A stretch of DNA of 64,000 bases from a cyanobacterium PCC 7702 (GCA_000332255.1 KB235926.1:4292407-4356406), one strand, 5' to 3'; shown: positions 41,727-51,709, counted from the first letter of the stretch. The notes: generated from the letters alone by a model not told the origin. Numbers and translations are program-made.

Positions 41727-42923
41727 GTGAGTTTACACCGTCTGATTCCGTTTTTCGATCGCACTGTCTCTAGTTGGGGAACAGAAGCACGCCTTCTACG
41801 CTGGTTAACACTAGTTTGGTTGTTTTTTGGTTTAGTGATGCTGTTTTCAGCGTCCTATCCAGTTGCTTATGCTCGCAACAACGATGGACTGTACTACTTT
41901 AAGCGCCAAATACTTTGGGTTTTAGTTTCTCTGATACTATTCAACATCATCGTTAACCTGCCTCTGCGTAAAGTTTTAGGGGTATCCCACTGGTTTATAT
42001 TCTTACTGCTGGGGTTAATTTTCCTTACCCTTGTACCAGGAGTGGGTAAAAAAGCTTTTGATGCTTCTCGTTGGATTTCCCTAGGACCAATTCCGATTCA
42101 ACCTTCTGAATTAATTAAACCATTTTTGGTACTGCAAAGCGCGCGGCTTTTTGGTCAGTGGGACAAACTCAGCTGGCGCGTTCGCTTTACTTGGTTGGGT
42201 ATTTTTTGTCTTGTAGTTTTGGGAATATTGGCACAGCCAAATTTGAGTACAACCGCACTTTGCGGTATGATTGTTTGGCTAATTGCCTTAGCAGCTGGAT
42301 TGCCTTATAAATATCTGGCAGGTACAGCAGTTGGGGGGATAGCCTTAGCAATACTGAGTATCAGCATTAAAGAGTACCAGCGCAAACGAGTAATGTCATT
42401 TCTTAATCCTTGGGCTGATGCTACTGGAGATGGCTATCAATTAGTACAGAGTTTGCTTGCAGTGGGTTCTGGCGGTACATGGGGTGTTGGTTTTGGGCTT
42501 TCTCAACAAAAGCAATTTTATTTACCAATTCAGGATACCGATTTTATTTTTGCAGTGTTTGCAGAGGAATTCGGTTTTGTTGGTGGTATAGTGCTGCTGT
42601 TGATGTTGGTCACCTACGCCACCTTGGGACTCATTGTTGCTCTCAAGACGATTAATCCTATTAATCGACTAGTGGCTATCGGCGTGACAGTTTTGATGGT
42701 AGGACAGTCATTGCTTCACATTGGTGTGGCGACAGGTGCTTTACCGACTACTGGTTTACCGTTGCCAATGTTTAGTTATGGCGGTAATTCTATGATTGCT
42801 AGTTTAGTAGCAGCGGGATTATTGATTCGAGTAGCAAGGGAAAGTAGTGAAGCTGAGATATTACCTTTTCAAAAAAGAATAAAAAATAGACCACAACGGC
42901 GAGTTGTTCGAAAAATAAACTGA
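41727..42923 (+). CDS. ftsW: SEDS-family cell division glycosyltransferase FtsW
   Basis: 398 residues from GTG 41727 (VSLHRLIPFFDRT); an upstream TTG at 41679 is an alternative. About ten membrane helices. FtsW polymerises lipid II into septal peptidoglycan with a class B PBP. SEDS motifs are ARNNDGLYYFKRQ, SLGPIPIQPSELIK, NPWADATGDGYQLVQSL, FAVFAEEFGFVGG and the C-terminal TGLPLPMFSYGGNSM. RodA is the alternative, but the N-terminal extension and septal-type spacing favour FtsW. Confidence 0.92.
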   Translation: MSLHRLIPFFDRTVSSWGTEARLLRWLTLVWLFFGLVMLFSASYPVAYARNNDGLYYFKRQILWVLVSLILFNIIVNLPLRKVLGVSHWFIFLLLGLIFLTLVPGVGKKAFDASRWISLGPIPIQPSELIKPFLVLQSARLFGQWDKLSWRVRFTWLGIFCLVVLGILAQPNLSTTALCGMIVWLIALAAGLPYKYLAGTAVGGIALAILSISIKEYQRKRVMSFLNPWADATGDGYQLVQSLLAVGSGGTWGVGFGLSQQKQFYLPIQDTDFIFAVFAEEFGFVGGIVLLLMLVTYATLGLIVALKTINPINRLVAIGVTVLMVGQSLLHIGVATGALPTTGLPLPMFSYGGNSMIASLVAAGLLIRVARESSEAEILPFQKRIKNRPQRRVVRKIN

Positions 42924-42934
42924 ATTTATGCTCT

Positions 42935-43135
42935 CTACTCAGAGATAATTTGAAAATCATCTGGGGTTAGGGACACGACTATGTTTTCCGAATCGACTCT
43001 AACCAGCCAGCGATCGCTTGGCTGATTGTCTGAAAATATTTCTCGACCGCAGACGACTCCAATTTTGCCAGCAACATAGGCTGGATGTAATATTAACACT
43101 TTGTCTCCAATACGAACATTTTCCGGGGTTTGCAA
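42935..43135 (-). CDS. Small conserved protein with SH3/KOW-like barrel pattern
   Basis: 66 residues. The pattern IGDKVLILHPAYVAGKIGVVCG, then RWLVRVDSENIVVSLTPDDFQII, resembles a KOW/SH3-like beta-barrel. No export signal. Convergent with ftsW (gap of 11 bases). Function unknown; nucleic-acid or protein binding would fit such folds, but this is inference. Confidence 0.65.
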   Translation of the reverse strand: MQTPENVRIGDKVLILHPAYVAGKIGVVCGREIFSDNQPSDRWLVRVDSENIVVSLTPDDFQIISE

Positions 43136-43397
43136 TAGCCTTCTTTAATCCTCAGTACAAGTAGAATTTGCCAATTGTATAATCTTTTATTAACCTTAGC
43201 TTAACCTAAGATTAATCAATATGTTTTTCTTTGGGGAGGTAGGTATTATACCTAATTACAGCTGGGAACTATAGCAAATCATTCCATTACTTCTAGAAAG
43301 CAGTTAGTGAGAAATTTTACTAATTTAAATTTATTTTTGTAACAAAATCAGTCAGATTAAATTAATTAATAAAGCATTTAACAATTTTTTATCGAAC

Positions 43398-44198
43398 ATG
43401 CACAGCTTTATTCCTCCAGAACGCTTTTTCCCCTACCTGAGTTGGACTGACATTCAGGCTATGCCAAACAAGGAAAATGTGGTAATAATTCAGCCAGTGG
43501 GAGCAATTGAGCAACACGGTCCTCACTTACCGTTGATAGTAGATGCTGCTATTGGCGTGGCGGTACTGGGAAAAGCCATGGAAAAGCTGGATAGCAAAAT
43601 TCCTGCTTATGCTCTACCAACTCTTTATTACGGTAAATCTAACGAACATTGGCATTTTCCGGGTACGATTACCCTTAGTGCTCATACCCTGCTGACAACA
43701 TTGATAGAAATAGGAGAAAGTATCTACCGCGCCGGGTTTAGAAAGCTGGTGTTGATGAACTCTCACGGGGGACAACCCCAGGTAATGGAAATTGCTGCTC
43801 GAGACTTACACGTCAAGTTCGATGACTTTTTAGTATTTCCGCTTTTTACTTGGCGAGTTCCCCACATTACCTGGGAATTACTTTCACCTCAGGAAAAACA
43901 ATTAGGTATTCATGCTGGGGATGCTGAGACCAGCATTATGCTAGCGATTCTACCACAGCAAGTGAAGATGGAAAAAGCAGTTGCTGAGTATCCTCCACCA
44001 CAGCCAGAAGATAGCTTGTTAAGTGTAGAAGGCAAGTTAAGCTTTGCTTGGGTAACACGGGATTTGAGTAGAAGCGGGGTTGTGGGCGATCCGACCACAG
44101 CAACAAAGGAAAAAGGCGATCGCATACTCGAATCTGTGTCTGATGGTTGGGTACAACTGATCGAAGAGATATATCGCTTTCAACAACTGCGACCCTAA
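43398..44198 (+). CDS. Creatininase-family amidohydrolase
   Basis: 266 residues. Metal-binding features are VGAIEQHGPHLPLIVDA (Glu, His, Asp), LVLMNSHGGQ and IHAGDAETSIML. The family includes creatininase and enzymes acting on related amides such as formamidopyrimidines and mycofactocin precursors; substrate here unknown. The family motif GxxExHGPHLP is intact, so it is likely active. The PrsW-like gene follows 12 bp later and is probably co-transcribed. Confidence 0.88.
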   Translation: MHSFIPPERFFPYLSWTDIQAMPNKENVVIIQPVGAIEQHGPHLPLIVDAAIGVAVLGKAMEKLDSKIPAYALPTLYYGKSNEHWHFPGTITLSAHTLLTTLIEIGESIYRAGFRKLVLMNSHGGQPQVMEIAARDLHVKFDDFLVFPLFTWRVPHITWELLSPQEKQLGIHAGDAETSIMLAILPQQVKMEKAVAEYPPPQPEDSLLSVEGKLSFAWVTRDLSRSGVVGDPTTATKEKGDRILESVSDGWVQLIEEIYRFQQLRP

Positions 44199-44210
44199 TA
44201 AGTACAACAG

Positions 44211-45008
44211 ATGAATTATATGGTTTTTTTTCAACGTCGGTGGGTTCAAATCTTTGTGAGTGGAGTTTTCCTTCTGTATTTAATTGAAAAGACTCTAGTT
44301 GCAACTGGTAATCCCAATTTTGTACCGAGCGCGATTCTGCTTGGCTCCTTTCTAGTACCAGTGACCTTTGTTACTTATTTATATGAAACTTTACCTAATT
44401 GGGACGTTTCCTTAGCCGCAATGGCTATCTGTTTTCTTTGGGGTGGGGTCTTTGGAACAGTAGTGGCGGGAACTATTGAGTACGATGTCTTAAAGACTTT
44501 GGGTTTTCTACCCATGTTGGGCGTTGGATTAATAGAGGAAAGCGCAAAGTTAATTTTTCCTTTAGGATATTATTTTCAAGGTCGTTACCGTTCACAAGCA
44601 GCCGGGATTCTTTTAGGTACAGCTACAGGTATGGGTTTTGCTGCACTAGAGACCATGGGCTATAGTTTTGTCACTCTTTTACTATCTAAGGGAAACATAC
44701 TCGTACTGGATGGAGTTTTGTTTGCTCGTGGACTGTTTTCTCCAGCTGGACACGCAGCTTGGACCGGATTGGTATGTGCTGTGTTGTGGAAAGAGCGGGA
44801 AAAATCAGGACATCAGGTCTTGAACTTGCAGGTTATAGGTGCTTTTGCAACGGCAGTATTGCTTCATGCCTTGTGGGATACATTTAATAGTTGGAGAGGA
44901 GCTAGCTTTATTCAATTTTTGAACGTAGAGTTACTGAGTTTAATGGTTGCTTTAACAAGTTTGAATTTACTCCACAGGCGGGTGCAAGAAGCACGAACCG
45001 ACCTGTAA
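44211..45008 (+). CDS. PrsW-family intramembrane protease
   Basis: 265 residues, about seven to eight membrane helices. The family's motifs are visible: LIEESAKLIFPLGYYF (EExxK), GMGFAALETMGYSF (FxxxE) and AGHAAWTGLVCAVLW (His in a helix). PrsW proteases cleave membrane-bound anti-sigma factors; the target here is unknown. It follows the creatininase-like gene at 12 bp spacing. CAAX-protease relatives are a more distant alternative. Confidence 0.82.
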   Translation: MNYMVFFQRRWVQIFVSGVFLLYLIEKTLVATGNPNFVPSAILLGSFLVPVTFVTYLYETLPNWDVSLAAMAICFLWGGVFGTVVAGTIEYDVLKTLGFLPMLGVGLIEESAKLIFPLGYYFQGRYRSQAAGILLGTATGMGFAALETMGYSFVTLLLSKGNILVLDGVLFARGLFSPAGHAAWTGLVCAVLWKEREKSGHQVLNLQVIGAFATAVLLHALWDTFNSWRGASFIQFLNVELLSLMVALTSLNLLHRRVQEARTDL

Positions 45009-45111
45009 AAGTAGAATAATTGACCGTAAACAAGGCAATACAGAAATTTCCCAACGCAAGAAGGCAGAACTCAGGGACTTAAGACCATCTTTAGTACTTT
45101 CCTAGTATATT

Positions 45112-46287
45112 CTACAAATTACTTGGTATTGTTTTAAACTTATCCCCAGTTGCCAAAGAATAATCCTTTAGCTTAAAGTCAGCAAAAGATTTGTTTTTTA
45201 ACCTATTTCGCAGTGCTTCATCTATATTTACACCTTCTGATTTTTTTCTAACACCGATAATAATAAGACTTCTTTGGTAGGTGGTTTCATTGCGGTGGGA
45301 TTGACATTGCTGAGGACGAAATTGACCAAGATTCAATATTCTATAGTCTTTAACACTCGAACCTTCCTGAAAAAATAATTTTTTTACTAATCGTTGAATT
45401 TGTTTTGCGCGTTCAAAAGCCGTACGTTCTTCAAATTGTGGTGTTCCTTCGCAAGCAGCTGTCCCTACCGAGATAATCTCAGTTGGGTTTTCCATAATAG
45501 TTTGAATTCCTTGTTGTTCTAGCTTTGCTCTCAAATCATCCACATTAATAATTTGATTTTTATATTTAATTTGCTCGTTACTACCACTAAGCCATTTATA
45601 TTTAGTTGATAAAACAGCTATATTAAATTCTGCTGTTCTGCCTTGACTGTCCTTACCTTCTTGATAGGCAAAATAATCAACTTTACCTTTTTTTTCTGGT
45701 ATTTGACGGTAGCCTGGAGGATAAAAGGTAAAATTAACAGCAACAGCAGGTACGAGCGCAGCTCCTCCCAAAGAAGCTCGTGCTGCTAGTGCAGCTAAAC
45801 CCAGCAATCCAAATGAGACTAGCATCATGGCGAATAATTTTGGTAGGGGTACCGAGTGGCGCTGCTGGGATTGTGATATGAAATTTTCAGGTAGTGACGG
45901 CGCTAGCTGTTTGGTGTTTGGACTTTGTACCCTTGGTTGTTGCTGCTTTAGCCTTTTGAGTTCGAGCTTAGTTGTGGCGGTTTGTTCCATAACAGTGCAG
46001 TACAAAACCAATCCTTGTTTTGTTCGATACTGGAAAGATTGCTCCCCAAGACAAGCTTGTTGTGGAAGTGTATTTGTGTTTGGATTTTCCTCGGTTACTG
46101 CAATGACTTTGGGTCGATCCTGGTCGTAAGCTTCGTAAACTTTTCCAAGACCGCTTTGGTGACTTAACAAACGCCTGACCCGATAACGTCCGATTTCCAG
46201 TAACGAACCGCAGCTTGTGCAAAAGCGGTTTTTGCTGTTATCTGGGTGGTTTGGTTGGGGACAGTTAGGGTTAATACAAAGGCTCAT
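45112..46287 (-). CDS. Zinc-ribbon membrane protein resembling a Ser/Thr kinase without its kinase core
   Basis: 391 residues. The N-terminus CINPNCPQPNHPDNSKNRFC, then TSCGSLL, is the four-cysteine ribbon found at the start of many cyanobacterial Pkn2-type kinases. It is followed by RYRVRRLLSHQSGLGKVYEA, the place where the Gly-rich kinase loop should be. Here the loop is corrupt and there is no catalytic HRDxKxxN or DFG; only about 60 residues of kinase-like sequence remain. One membrane helix (FAMMLVSFGLLGLAALAAR) comes next, then a 220-residue C-terminal domain, extracytoplasmic if the usual topology holds. No frameshift. Function unknown. Confidence 0.75.
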   Translation of the reverse strand: MSLCINPNCPQPNHPDNSKNRFCTSCGSLLEIGRYRVRRLLSHQSGLGKVYEAYDQDRPKVIAVTEENPNTNTLPQQACLGEQSFQYRTKQGLVLYCTVMEQTATTKLELKRLKQQQPRVQSPNTKQLAPSLPENFISQSQQRHSVPLPKLFAMMLVSFGLLGLAALAARASLGGAALVPAVAVNFTFYPPGYRQIPEKKGKVDYFAYQEGKDSQGRTAEFNIAVLSTKYKWLSGSNEQIKYKNQIINVDDLRAKLEQQGIQTIMENPTEIISVGTAACEGTPQFEERTAFERAKQIQRLVKKLFFQEGSSVKDYRILNLGQFRPQQCQSHRNETTYQRSLIIIGVRKKSEGVNIDEALRNRLKNKSFADFKLKDYSLATGDKFKTIPSNL

Positions 46288-46591
46288 AACTGAACTTAGA
46301 GTTGTACAAGTTAGCGATCGCTACTACTCTTTCTTCAGACAGATGTTAAAAGGCTAAAGTTGCAGTATTAAGAGAAAAGTCTACCAAAATGTTTTCCGTG
46401 GCTTTTTGTCAAACCCTAAAAGTGCAGTTAACACACGGGAAAAAGGGTATTTCAGGCTTTCACCATTAAATCTAGTAAAGGCTGTTAACCTTGATTTTAA
46501 TTAAATCCTGCACCGATAGGGGCTGAACAAGGATTTGTTGGTGGCGAGGAATTTGCAGTCCTGGATTTGGAGAAACGGATACAAAGAGAAT
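46288..46591. other. Intergenic region
   Basis: 304 bp between two leftward genes. A HIP1 octamer lies near 46315. Nothing else recognisable; the promoter of the zinc-ribbon gene presumably lies in it. Confidence 0.45.
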
Positions 46592-47080
46592 TTAATTGGG
46601 TAAATTTGCAAAAACTTGCTCAACTAACTTTTTTGTTTTGGCATCCAAGGCATTCCAATCCACATCACCTGTTTCATCGATTAAACTAGTATCAACCTCA
46701 ACTGCATCGTTACTTAAATAACTGTAGTTAAGGAAACATACTTGATAGCACAGTTCCCACAAATCTATGCTGACTTGTTGCTGTTGACGCTGCAAGCACA
46801 AATGATATCCTGGATGGGGCATTGGTAGATGAGCAAGAGCCTCTCTAATTTCTAGTGTTTTTTCCGGGGTTGCAGTTTCTAATTCTTGCAATAGCCTTGT
46901 CACAGATGCTTTTGTTTCAGCGCTGGTATCAGGGGGCCAAATCAGTACATCTTGGTAAGTTCCCTTCCAATCAGAGACATCAAGCAGCTTGCGAATATTA
47001 TCAACCACACGAATGAAGGCAGGTTGCATAAGGAGTTCAGCCTGCTGCCATGCGGTCAGGTTTGTTATTTTAGGTGGCAT
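46592..47080 (-). CDS. Conserved hypothetical soluble protein
   Basis: 162 residues, acidic, no export signal. It contains WQQAELLMQPAFIRVVDNIR, IDLWELCYQVCFLNYS and an acidic C-terminal region (DETGDVDWNALDAKTKKLV). Length, codon use and clean stop point to a real gene. I do not recognise a named family. It is divergent from the kinase gene at 47228, with 147 bp between. Confidence 0.7.
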   Translation of the reverse strand: MPPKITNLTAWQQAELLMQPAFIRVVDNIRKLLDVSDWKGTYQDVLIWPPDTSAETKASVTRLLQELETATPEKTLEIREALAHLPMPHPGYHLCLQRQQQQVSIDLWELCYQVCFLNYSYLSNDAVEVDTSLIDETGDVDWNALDAKTKKLVEQVFANLPN

Positions 47081-47227
47081 AGCTAAAGATCGACAATTGT
47101 GTATCTACAAGCAAAAATTGCATATTAAATCCAGAATCTTTTCCCAAGATAACGAATTTTATCGCGGAAGTTTTGGAGATATTCATTACCATCCTGAGAA
47201 AATGGGTGTTAATACTAGGGAGGGAAT

Positions 47228-49180
47228 ATGATTGGCAAGTTACTCGACCACAGGTACCAAGTAATTCAAGTCTTGGCAACGGGGGGATTTGGCGAAACCT
47301 ACATTGCCCAAGATACCAAGCGACCGGGCAATCCTATTTGTATGGTCAAGCACCTCAAGCCAGTCAGCGTTACTCCTTCTTTATTTGAAACGGCTAAGCG
47401 TTTGTTTCAAAGCGAAGCTGAAACTTTAGAAAAATTGGGCAATCACGATCAAATTCCCCGGCTTTTAGCTTACTTTGACGAAAACCAAGAATTTTATTTG
47501 GTACAGGAATTTATAGAAGGCCATCCCCTCAGTCAGGAACTAGCTTCTGAAACAAAATGGACAGAAGACCAAGTTATCGATTTGTTAATAGAAGTTCTCA
47601 ATATCTTGGATTTTGTCCACGGTCATGGGGTAATTCACCGCGATATCAAGCCAGATAATATTATCCGACGTGCCTCGGATCACAAGTTAGTGTTGGTAGA
47701 CTTTGGAGCGGTCAAACAACTGCGATCGCCCTTTGGATTAGCTACGCAAGCATCTGCTTTCAACGCCGCCCACTTCTGTGCTACCGTAGCTATTGGTACT
47801 CCCGGTTACATGCCCACCGAACAAGGACAAGGCAAACCCCGCCCTAACAGTGATATCTATGCTTTGGGCATTATTGCTATTCAAGCATTAACTAAAGTAG
47901 CGCCAGTGGATTTGCAAGAAGATCCGGAAACCGGCGAAATCCTTTGGCAACACTTAGTATCTGTAAGTCCGCAGTTGGCTGCGGTGTTGAATAAAATGGT
48001 ACGCTATCACTTTAAAGACCGCTACCAAACTGCTAAAGAAGCATTGCAAGCTTTGCAGGCCATCGATAACCGTTATCAAAGACAAGAAAATGATGGGCGA
48101 AATCTTACTCATCAAGCTAGCAATTTTCCCTTAGTAGTTCCATCTCAACAAAAAACTATTGCTGTTGCACCAGCAAATTATGCACTTCCTCCTGTTGCAG
48201 CAGTAGCAGGACCAGTTTCTCAACCCACTTCTACCAACACGGGTTCTAGCGGTCCTGATTTGTTGCAGCTGTTTATTTTGTTCGTCTTAGCAGGTAGTGC
48301 TGCTGCTGTAGCGCCATTGGTGGTTAAGAATGCTCAAAATTGGGCTGCTAATTTGATGCGAGCAGGAGAAAATGATGTTGCAGCACAAACTTGTGTGGTG
48401 GTGGTGGGAGCAAACCAAGCTAATATTCGTTCTGAACCAAGCGCGATCGCAAGCAATAACATACTACAAGTTGCCAACAAAGGTAGTAAATTAGAAGTAA
48501 CTGGCAGACGTACAAAACGTGGCTGGGTAGAAGTAAAACTAGACTCGGAACGCTTGGCTTGGATCCACTCGGATACGATCAAAAATAATTTTGGATGGGT
48601 TTCTTGTTTGCGAGATAAAGGTATTGCAGTTAAAACCCTAGACGATGATAATTTGATCGGCACTCGCCCAACTTTCCAACCAAAATCATCTGTACATGTA
48701 GAAACTCCATCGCCGCAGATACCACAAGCATTACCTTCGCCATCTCCCACAGCAACTTCAGAAAAAGTACAACCGAAAAAATCTTCTCCAACCGCTATAG
48801 ATATTTTAGAAAAAGCAAGAAACAAGTATGAGTCTGGAGATTTACAAGGAGCAATTGATTTGCTGAAGTCTATTTCTACCAACAATGCCAATTGGAAACA
48901 AGTGACAGAGACGATCGCTCAATGGCAGCAAGATTGGGCGAAATCAGAAGCTTTTTTTAATGATATAAATCAGGCTTTGGAGAACGGTCAGTGGGATAAA
49001 GTTTTGGCTTACAAAAAACATCCTGAAAAGCTTCCTAATATTCAATACTGGCGAAATAAAATTGAACTTTTATTCAAGCAAGCTGCCGAAAATCTTACTA
49101 AACAAAAGTTGATTCCAGAAAACATTTCTAGCAGTAATTCTTCAGCCAAAATTTCCCATCCTGCTCAACAGCACAGATAA
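47228..49180 (+). CDS. Ser/Thr protein kinase with SH3-type C-terminal domain
   Basis: 650 residues. Kinase domain 1-270 has a Gly-rich loop VLATGGFGETYIA, the catalytic Lys in MVKHLKP, GVIHRDIKPDNIIRR and VDFGAVKQL, and GTPGYMPTEQ in the activation region. All catalytic residues are present. After a Pro/Gln-rich linker comes one membrane helix (LLQLFILFVLAGSAAAVA). Then a bacterial SH3 domain (GANQANIRSEPS to WVEVKLDSERLAWIHSD), a Ser/Pro-rich stretch and a helical tail. GGGAGGG precedes the ATG. It probably senses cell-wall or extracytoplasmic signals, which is inference. Confidence 0.92.
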   Translation: MIGKLLDHRYQVIQVLATGGFGETYIAQDTKRPGNPICMVKHLKPVSVTPSLFETAKRLFQSEAETLEKLGNHDQIPRLLAYFDENQEFYLVQEFIEGHPLSQELASETKWTEDQVIDLLIEVLNILDFVHGHGVIHRDIKPDNIIRRASDHKLVLVDFGAVKQLRSPFGLATQASAFNAAHFCATVAIGTPGYMPTEQGQGKPRPNSDIYALGIIAIQALTKVAPVDLQEDPETGEILWQHLVSVSPQLAAVLNKMVRYHFKDRYQTAKEALQALQAIDNRYQRQENDGRNLTHQASNFPLVVPSQQKTIAVAPANYALPPVAAVAGPVSQPTSTNTGSSGPDLLQLFILFVLAGSAAAVAPLVVKNAQNWAANLMRAGENDVAAQTCVVVVGANQANIRSEPSAIASNNILQVANKGSKLEVTGRRTKRGWVEVKLDSERLAWIHSDTIKNNFGWVSCLRDKGIAVKTLDDDNLIGTRPTFQPKSSVHVETPSPQIPQALPSPSPTATSEKVQPKKSSPTAIDILEKARNKYESGDLQGAIDLLKSISTNNANWKQVTETIAQWQQDWAKSEAFFNDINQALENGQWDKVLAYKKHPEKLPNIQYWRNKIELLFKQAAENLTKQKLIPENISSSNSSAKISHPAQQHR

Positions 49181-49365
49181 TGCAACTGCCGTGTGCTCCA
49201 GGACCAATTGGGCAAAGAAAACTTGACACATAGTGTATTCCTAGACAGGAACTGGATCGAGATTTAGAGAAGAATTTGCTCGTGGAAGTACCCAGCTTGC
49301 GCCTCCTGACACAAACACCTAAAAGACCTTATGATTTGTGAAGAATTAGTGATAGCCATACCTCA

Positions 49366-50499
49366 ATGTCATCTATAGTTAAACTAGTTAAAACTCTACA
49401 AACTAAAAATCTGTTTTCCATCGGTTTGCTTTTCTTTGTACCGACGGCGATCGCTGCAGAAAAGTTAGGGTGGAGCGCGCTGGCGGTATTTGCACTTTCG
49501 GCGCTGGCGATCGTACCTTTAGCCATTTGGCTCAGTACAGCAACCGAAGAAATTGCTTTAATTTTGGGACCATCAATAGGAGGTTTGCTAAACGCAGTCT
49601 TTGGCAATGCAACAGAGCTAATTATTGCTTTGGTGGCCTTGAAAGAAGGCTTAGTAGATATCGTCAAAGCGAGCATCACCGGGACAATTATCAGCAATCT
49701 GCTGTTAGTAATGGGACTGTCGATGCTGCTGGGAGGATTGCGTTATAAAGAGCAACATTTTCAACCAATGGCGGCGCGAGTCAATGCTTCGACCATGACC
49801 CTAGCAGTGATTGCCATTGTGCTGCCTGCTACTGTGATTAGCACATCTAACGTAGTCGCACCAAGTGCCATTAACAACTTGTCAATTTTTGTAGCAATTG
49901 TTTTGATTGCAGTCTACGCCTTTACACTACTGTTTTCCTTGAAAACTCACAGTTACCTTTACGAAGTTGGTGTTGTGGATCAAGAAGGTGAAACTTCTCC
50001 CCACCATGGAAAAGAACGAACAACAAAGCATCCAAAATCCAACTTGTGGCTTTGGGTCGGTGTTCTGCTGGTAGCTACAGCTGGTGTAGCATTTTTGTCT
50101 GAGATTTTTGTCGGTGCGGTAGAAGAAGCAATCCAGGGATTAGGACTAACGCCTCTTTTTACTGGAGTAATATTGTTACCTCTGGTGGGAGGTGCAGCGG
50201 AATATGTCACTGCGATTCGGGTTGCGATCAAAAACAACATGGACTTGTCGGTTTCTGTAGCCATGGGATCGAGTTTACTGGTTGCTTTGCTAGTAGCACC
50301 CATCCTGGTATTAGTCGGACAAGCCATAGGACAACCAATGGACTTAAATTTTAATTTGTTTGAGGTGATTGCGGTAATTATTGCCGTAGTAATTGCCAAC
50401 TTGATTAGTTTGGACGGTCGTTCTAATTGGCTAGAAGGAATGCTGCTGCTTGCAACCTACGCTATTGTTGGGGCCGCTTTTTATTTTCATCCTGTTTGA
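49366..50499 (+). CDS. cax: Calcium/proton antiporter (CAX family)
   Basis: 377 residues, about eleven membrane helices. Both CAX alpha repeats are present: NAVFGNATELIIALVALKEG and VGGAAEYVTAIRVAIKNNMD. An acidic/His-rich cytosolic loop lies between (DQEGETSPHHGKE). It exports Ca2+ or similar cations in exchange for protons. It begins after a 185-bp gap from the kinase gene and runs convergently with the glycosyltransferase gene. Specificity for Ca2+ over Mn2+ is not decidable from the sequence alone. Confidence 0.92.
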   Translation: MSSIVKLVKTLQTKNLFSIGLLFFVPTAIAAEKLGWSALAVFALSALAIVPLAIWLSTATEEIALILGPSIGGLLNAVFGNATELIIALVALKEGLVDIVKASITGTIISNLLLVMGLSMLLGGLRYKEQHFQPMAARVNASTMTLAVIAIVLPATVISTSNVVAPSAINNLSIFVAIVLIAVYAFTLLFSLKTHSYLYEVGVVDQEGETSPHHGKERTTKHPKSNLWLWVGVLLVATAGVAFLSEIFVGAVEEAIQGLGLTPLFTGVILLPLVGGAAEYVTAIRVAIKNNMDLSVSVAMGSSLLVALLVAPILVLVGQAIGQPMDLNFNLFEVIAVIIAVVIANLISLDGRSNWLEGMLLLATYAIVGAAFYFHPV

Positions 50500-50521
50500 T
50501 GAAATTTCCCAAAGAAGACTA

Positions 50522-51709
50522 CTACCAAACCACTTGCGATCGCTCTTGCACTACCCGTTTGTAAACATCTTCTGTTTGCTTGGCTAACTTCGGCCAGCTA
50601 AAACGTCGTTGCAGATCTTCATAGGCGTTATCAACTAACCATTGTCTATATCCAGGGTTTTTCAAGACTTCTAAAATTCCCCACGCCAGGGAATCAGGAT
50701 TATTGGTGTAAGTAACTATGCCGGTTTTGGTATGTTGCACTACCTCAGGAAAACCACCAGTATCCGATACTACTACCGGAACCCGGGAGGCAAAGCTTTC
50801 CAAGGCAACTATACCAAAGGGTTCGTAAAGACTGGGAAAAACGGCACAATCGGCAATGGTTTGAAATTTATCTAAGTATTCATCGGACATAAAGCCGGTG
50901 AAATAGCATTTGTGCCAAATTCCCATATCCCAAGCTTGCTTTTTCAAGTTGTCGGTATTACCACCACCAATGATGACAAATTTTACGCCTCCCCCCATTT
51001 CCGACAATACCTTAGGAGCAGCACTTAATAAAACAGATACTCCCTTTTCGTAGGTCATTCGCCCTACATAGTAAACGATTTTTTCGCTATCTTCGGCAAA
51101 TTGGCGGCGAAAATCTTGGGCGTGAAAATATTCGTGACGGCGTTTTTTTTCTGGACGGATACCGTTGTAGATGACATCAATTTTATCCCAGGGAGTGTGC
51201 AGCACTCGTTCTACTTCCCGACGCATGTAGTCAGTGCAGACAATAATCCGCCAAGCGTTGTATGCCAAAAGTTCTTCTTTGCCGCTAATATAACGCTGGG
51301 TATCTGTGTGAATGCCGTTATGGCGACCGTGTTCGGTGGCGTGAATGGTAGCTATCAAGGGAACTTTAAAATTGTGCTTGAGGGCGATCGCTCCGTCTCC
51401 CACTACCCAATCATGAGCGTGAATAATATCAAAGGGACCTTCTTCCAACATCAATTTACCACCGTGACTGCCCATGCTTTCGTTCATGTTTGCTATCCAG
51501 TGGAAAAAGTCGTTTCCCCCTGAAACGGGAATTCTGTGTACTCGCACACCTTCCACAATTTCGTACAAGGGAGCATGGCCAAACTCCGGTGTAATCAGGT
51601 GGATTTCATGTCCCAGCTTGACTAATTCTGGATACAACTCCGACACGTGACGGGCGATTCCTCCCACGATCCGCGGTGGAAATTCCCAACTCATTACTAG
51701 TATTTTCAT
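50522..51709 (-). CDS. Glycosyltransferase family 4 protein
   Basis: 395 residues. GT-B fold. The N-terminal donor/acceptor domain starts MKILVMSWEFPPRIVGGIAR with IIHAHDWVVGDGAI. The C-terminal nucleotide-sugar domain has VYYVGRMTYEKGVSVLL and the E-x7-E motif YEPFGIVALESFA. The N-terminal PPRxxGGIARHV loop is seen in GT4/GT5 enzymes acting on glucans. The exact sugar is unknown. It lies 41 bp downstream of the DUF2079 membrane protein and may be in its operon. Confidence 0.88.
   Translation of the reverse strand: MKILVMSWEFPPRIVGGIARHVSELYPELVKLGHEIHLITPEFGHAPLYEIVEGVRVHRIPVSGGNDFFHWIANMNESMGSHGGKLMLEEGPFDIIHAHDWVVGDGAIALKHNFKVPLIATIHATEHGRHNGIHTDTQRYISGKEELLAYNAWRIIVCTDYMRREVERVLHTPWDKIDVIYNGIRPEKKRRHEYFHAQDFRRQFAEDSEKIVYYVGRMTYEKGVSVLLSAAPKVLSEMGGGVKFVIIGGGNTDNLKKQAWDMGIWHKCYFTGFMSDEYLDKFQTIADCAVFPSLYEPFGIVALESFASRVPVVVSDTGGFPEVVQHTKTGIVTYTNNPDSLAWGILEVLKNPGYRQWLVDNAYEDLQRRFSWPKLAKQTEDVYKRVVQERSQVVW

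Noticed and set aside
43208-43270. Small plus-strand frame considered as a photosystem small subunit
   Set aside because: About 17 codons, no hydrophobic helix, no match to known small Psb or Pet proteins.
48334-48891. 185-codon open frame on the minus strand inside the kinase gene
   Set aside because: Opposite-strand shadow of a well-supported kinase; no start signal, and its sequence mirrors the codon pattern of the plus-strand gene.
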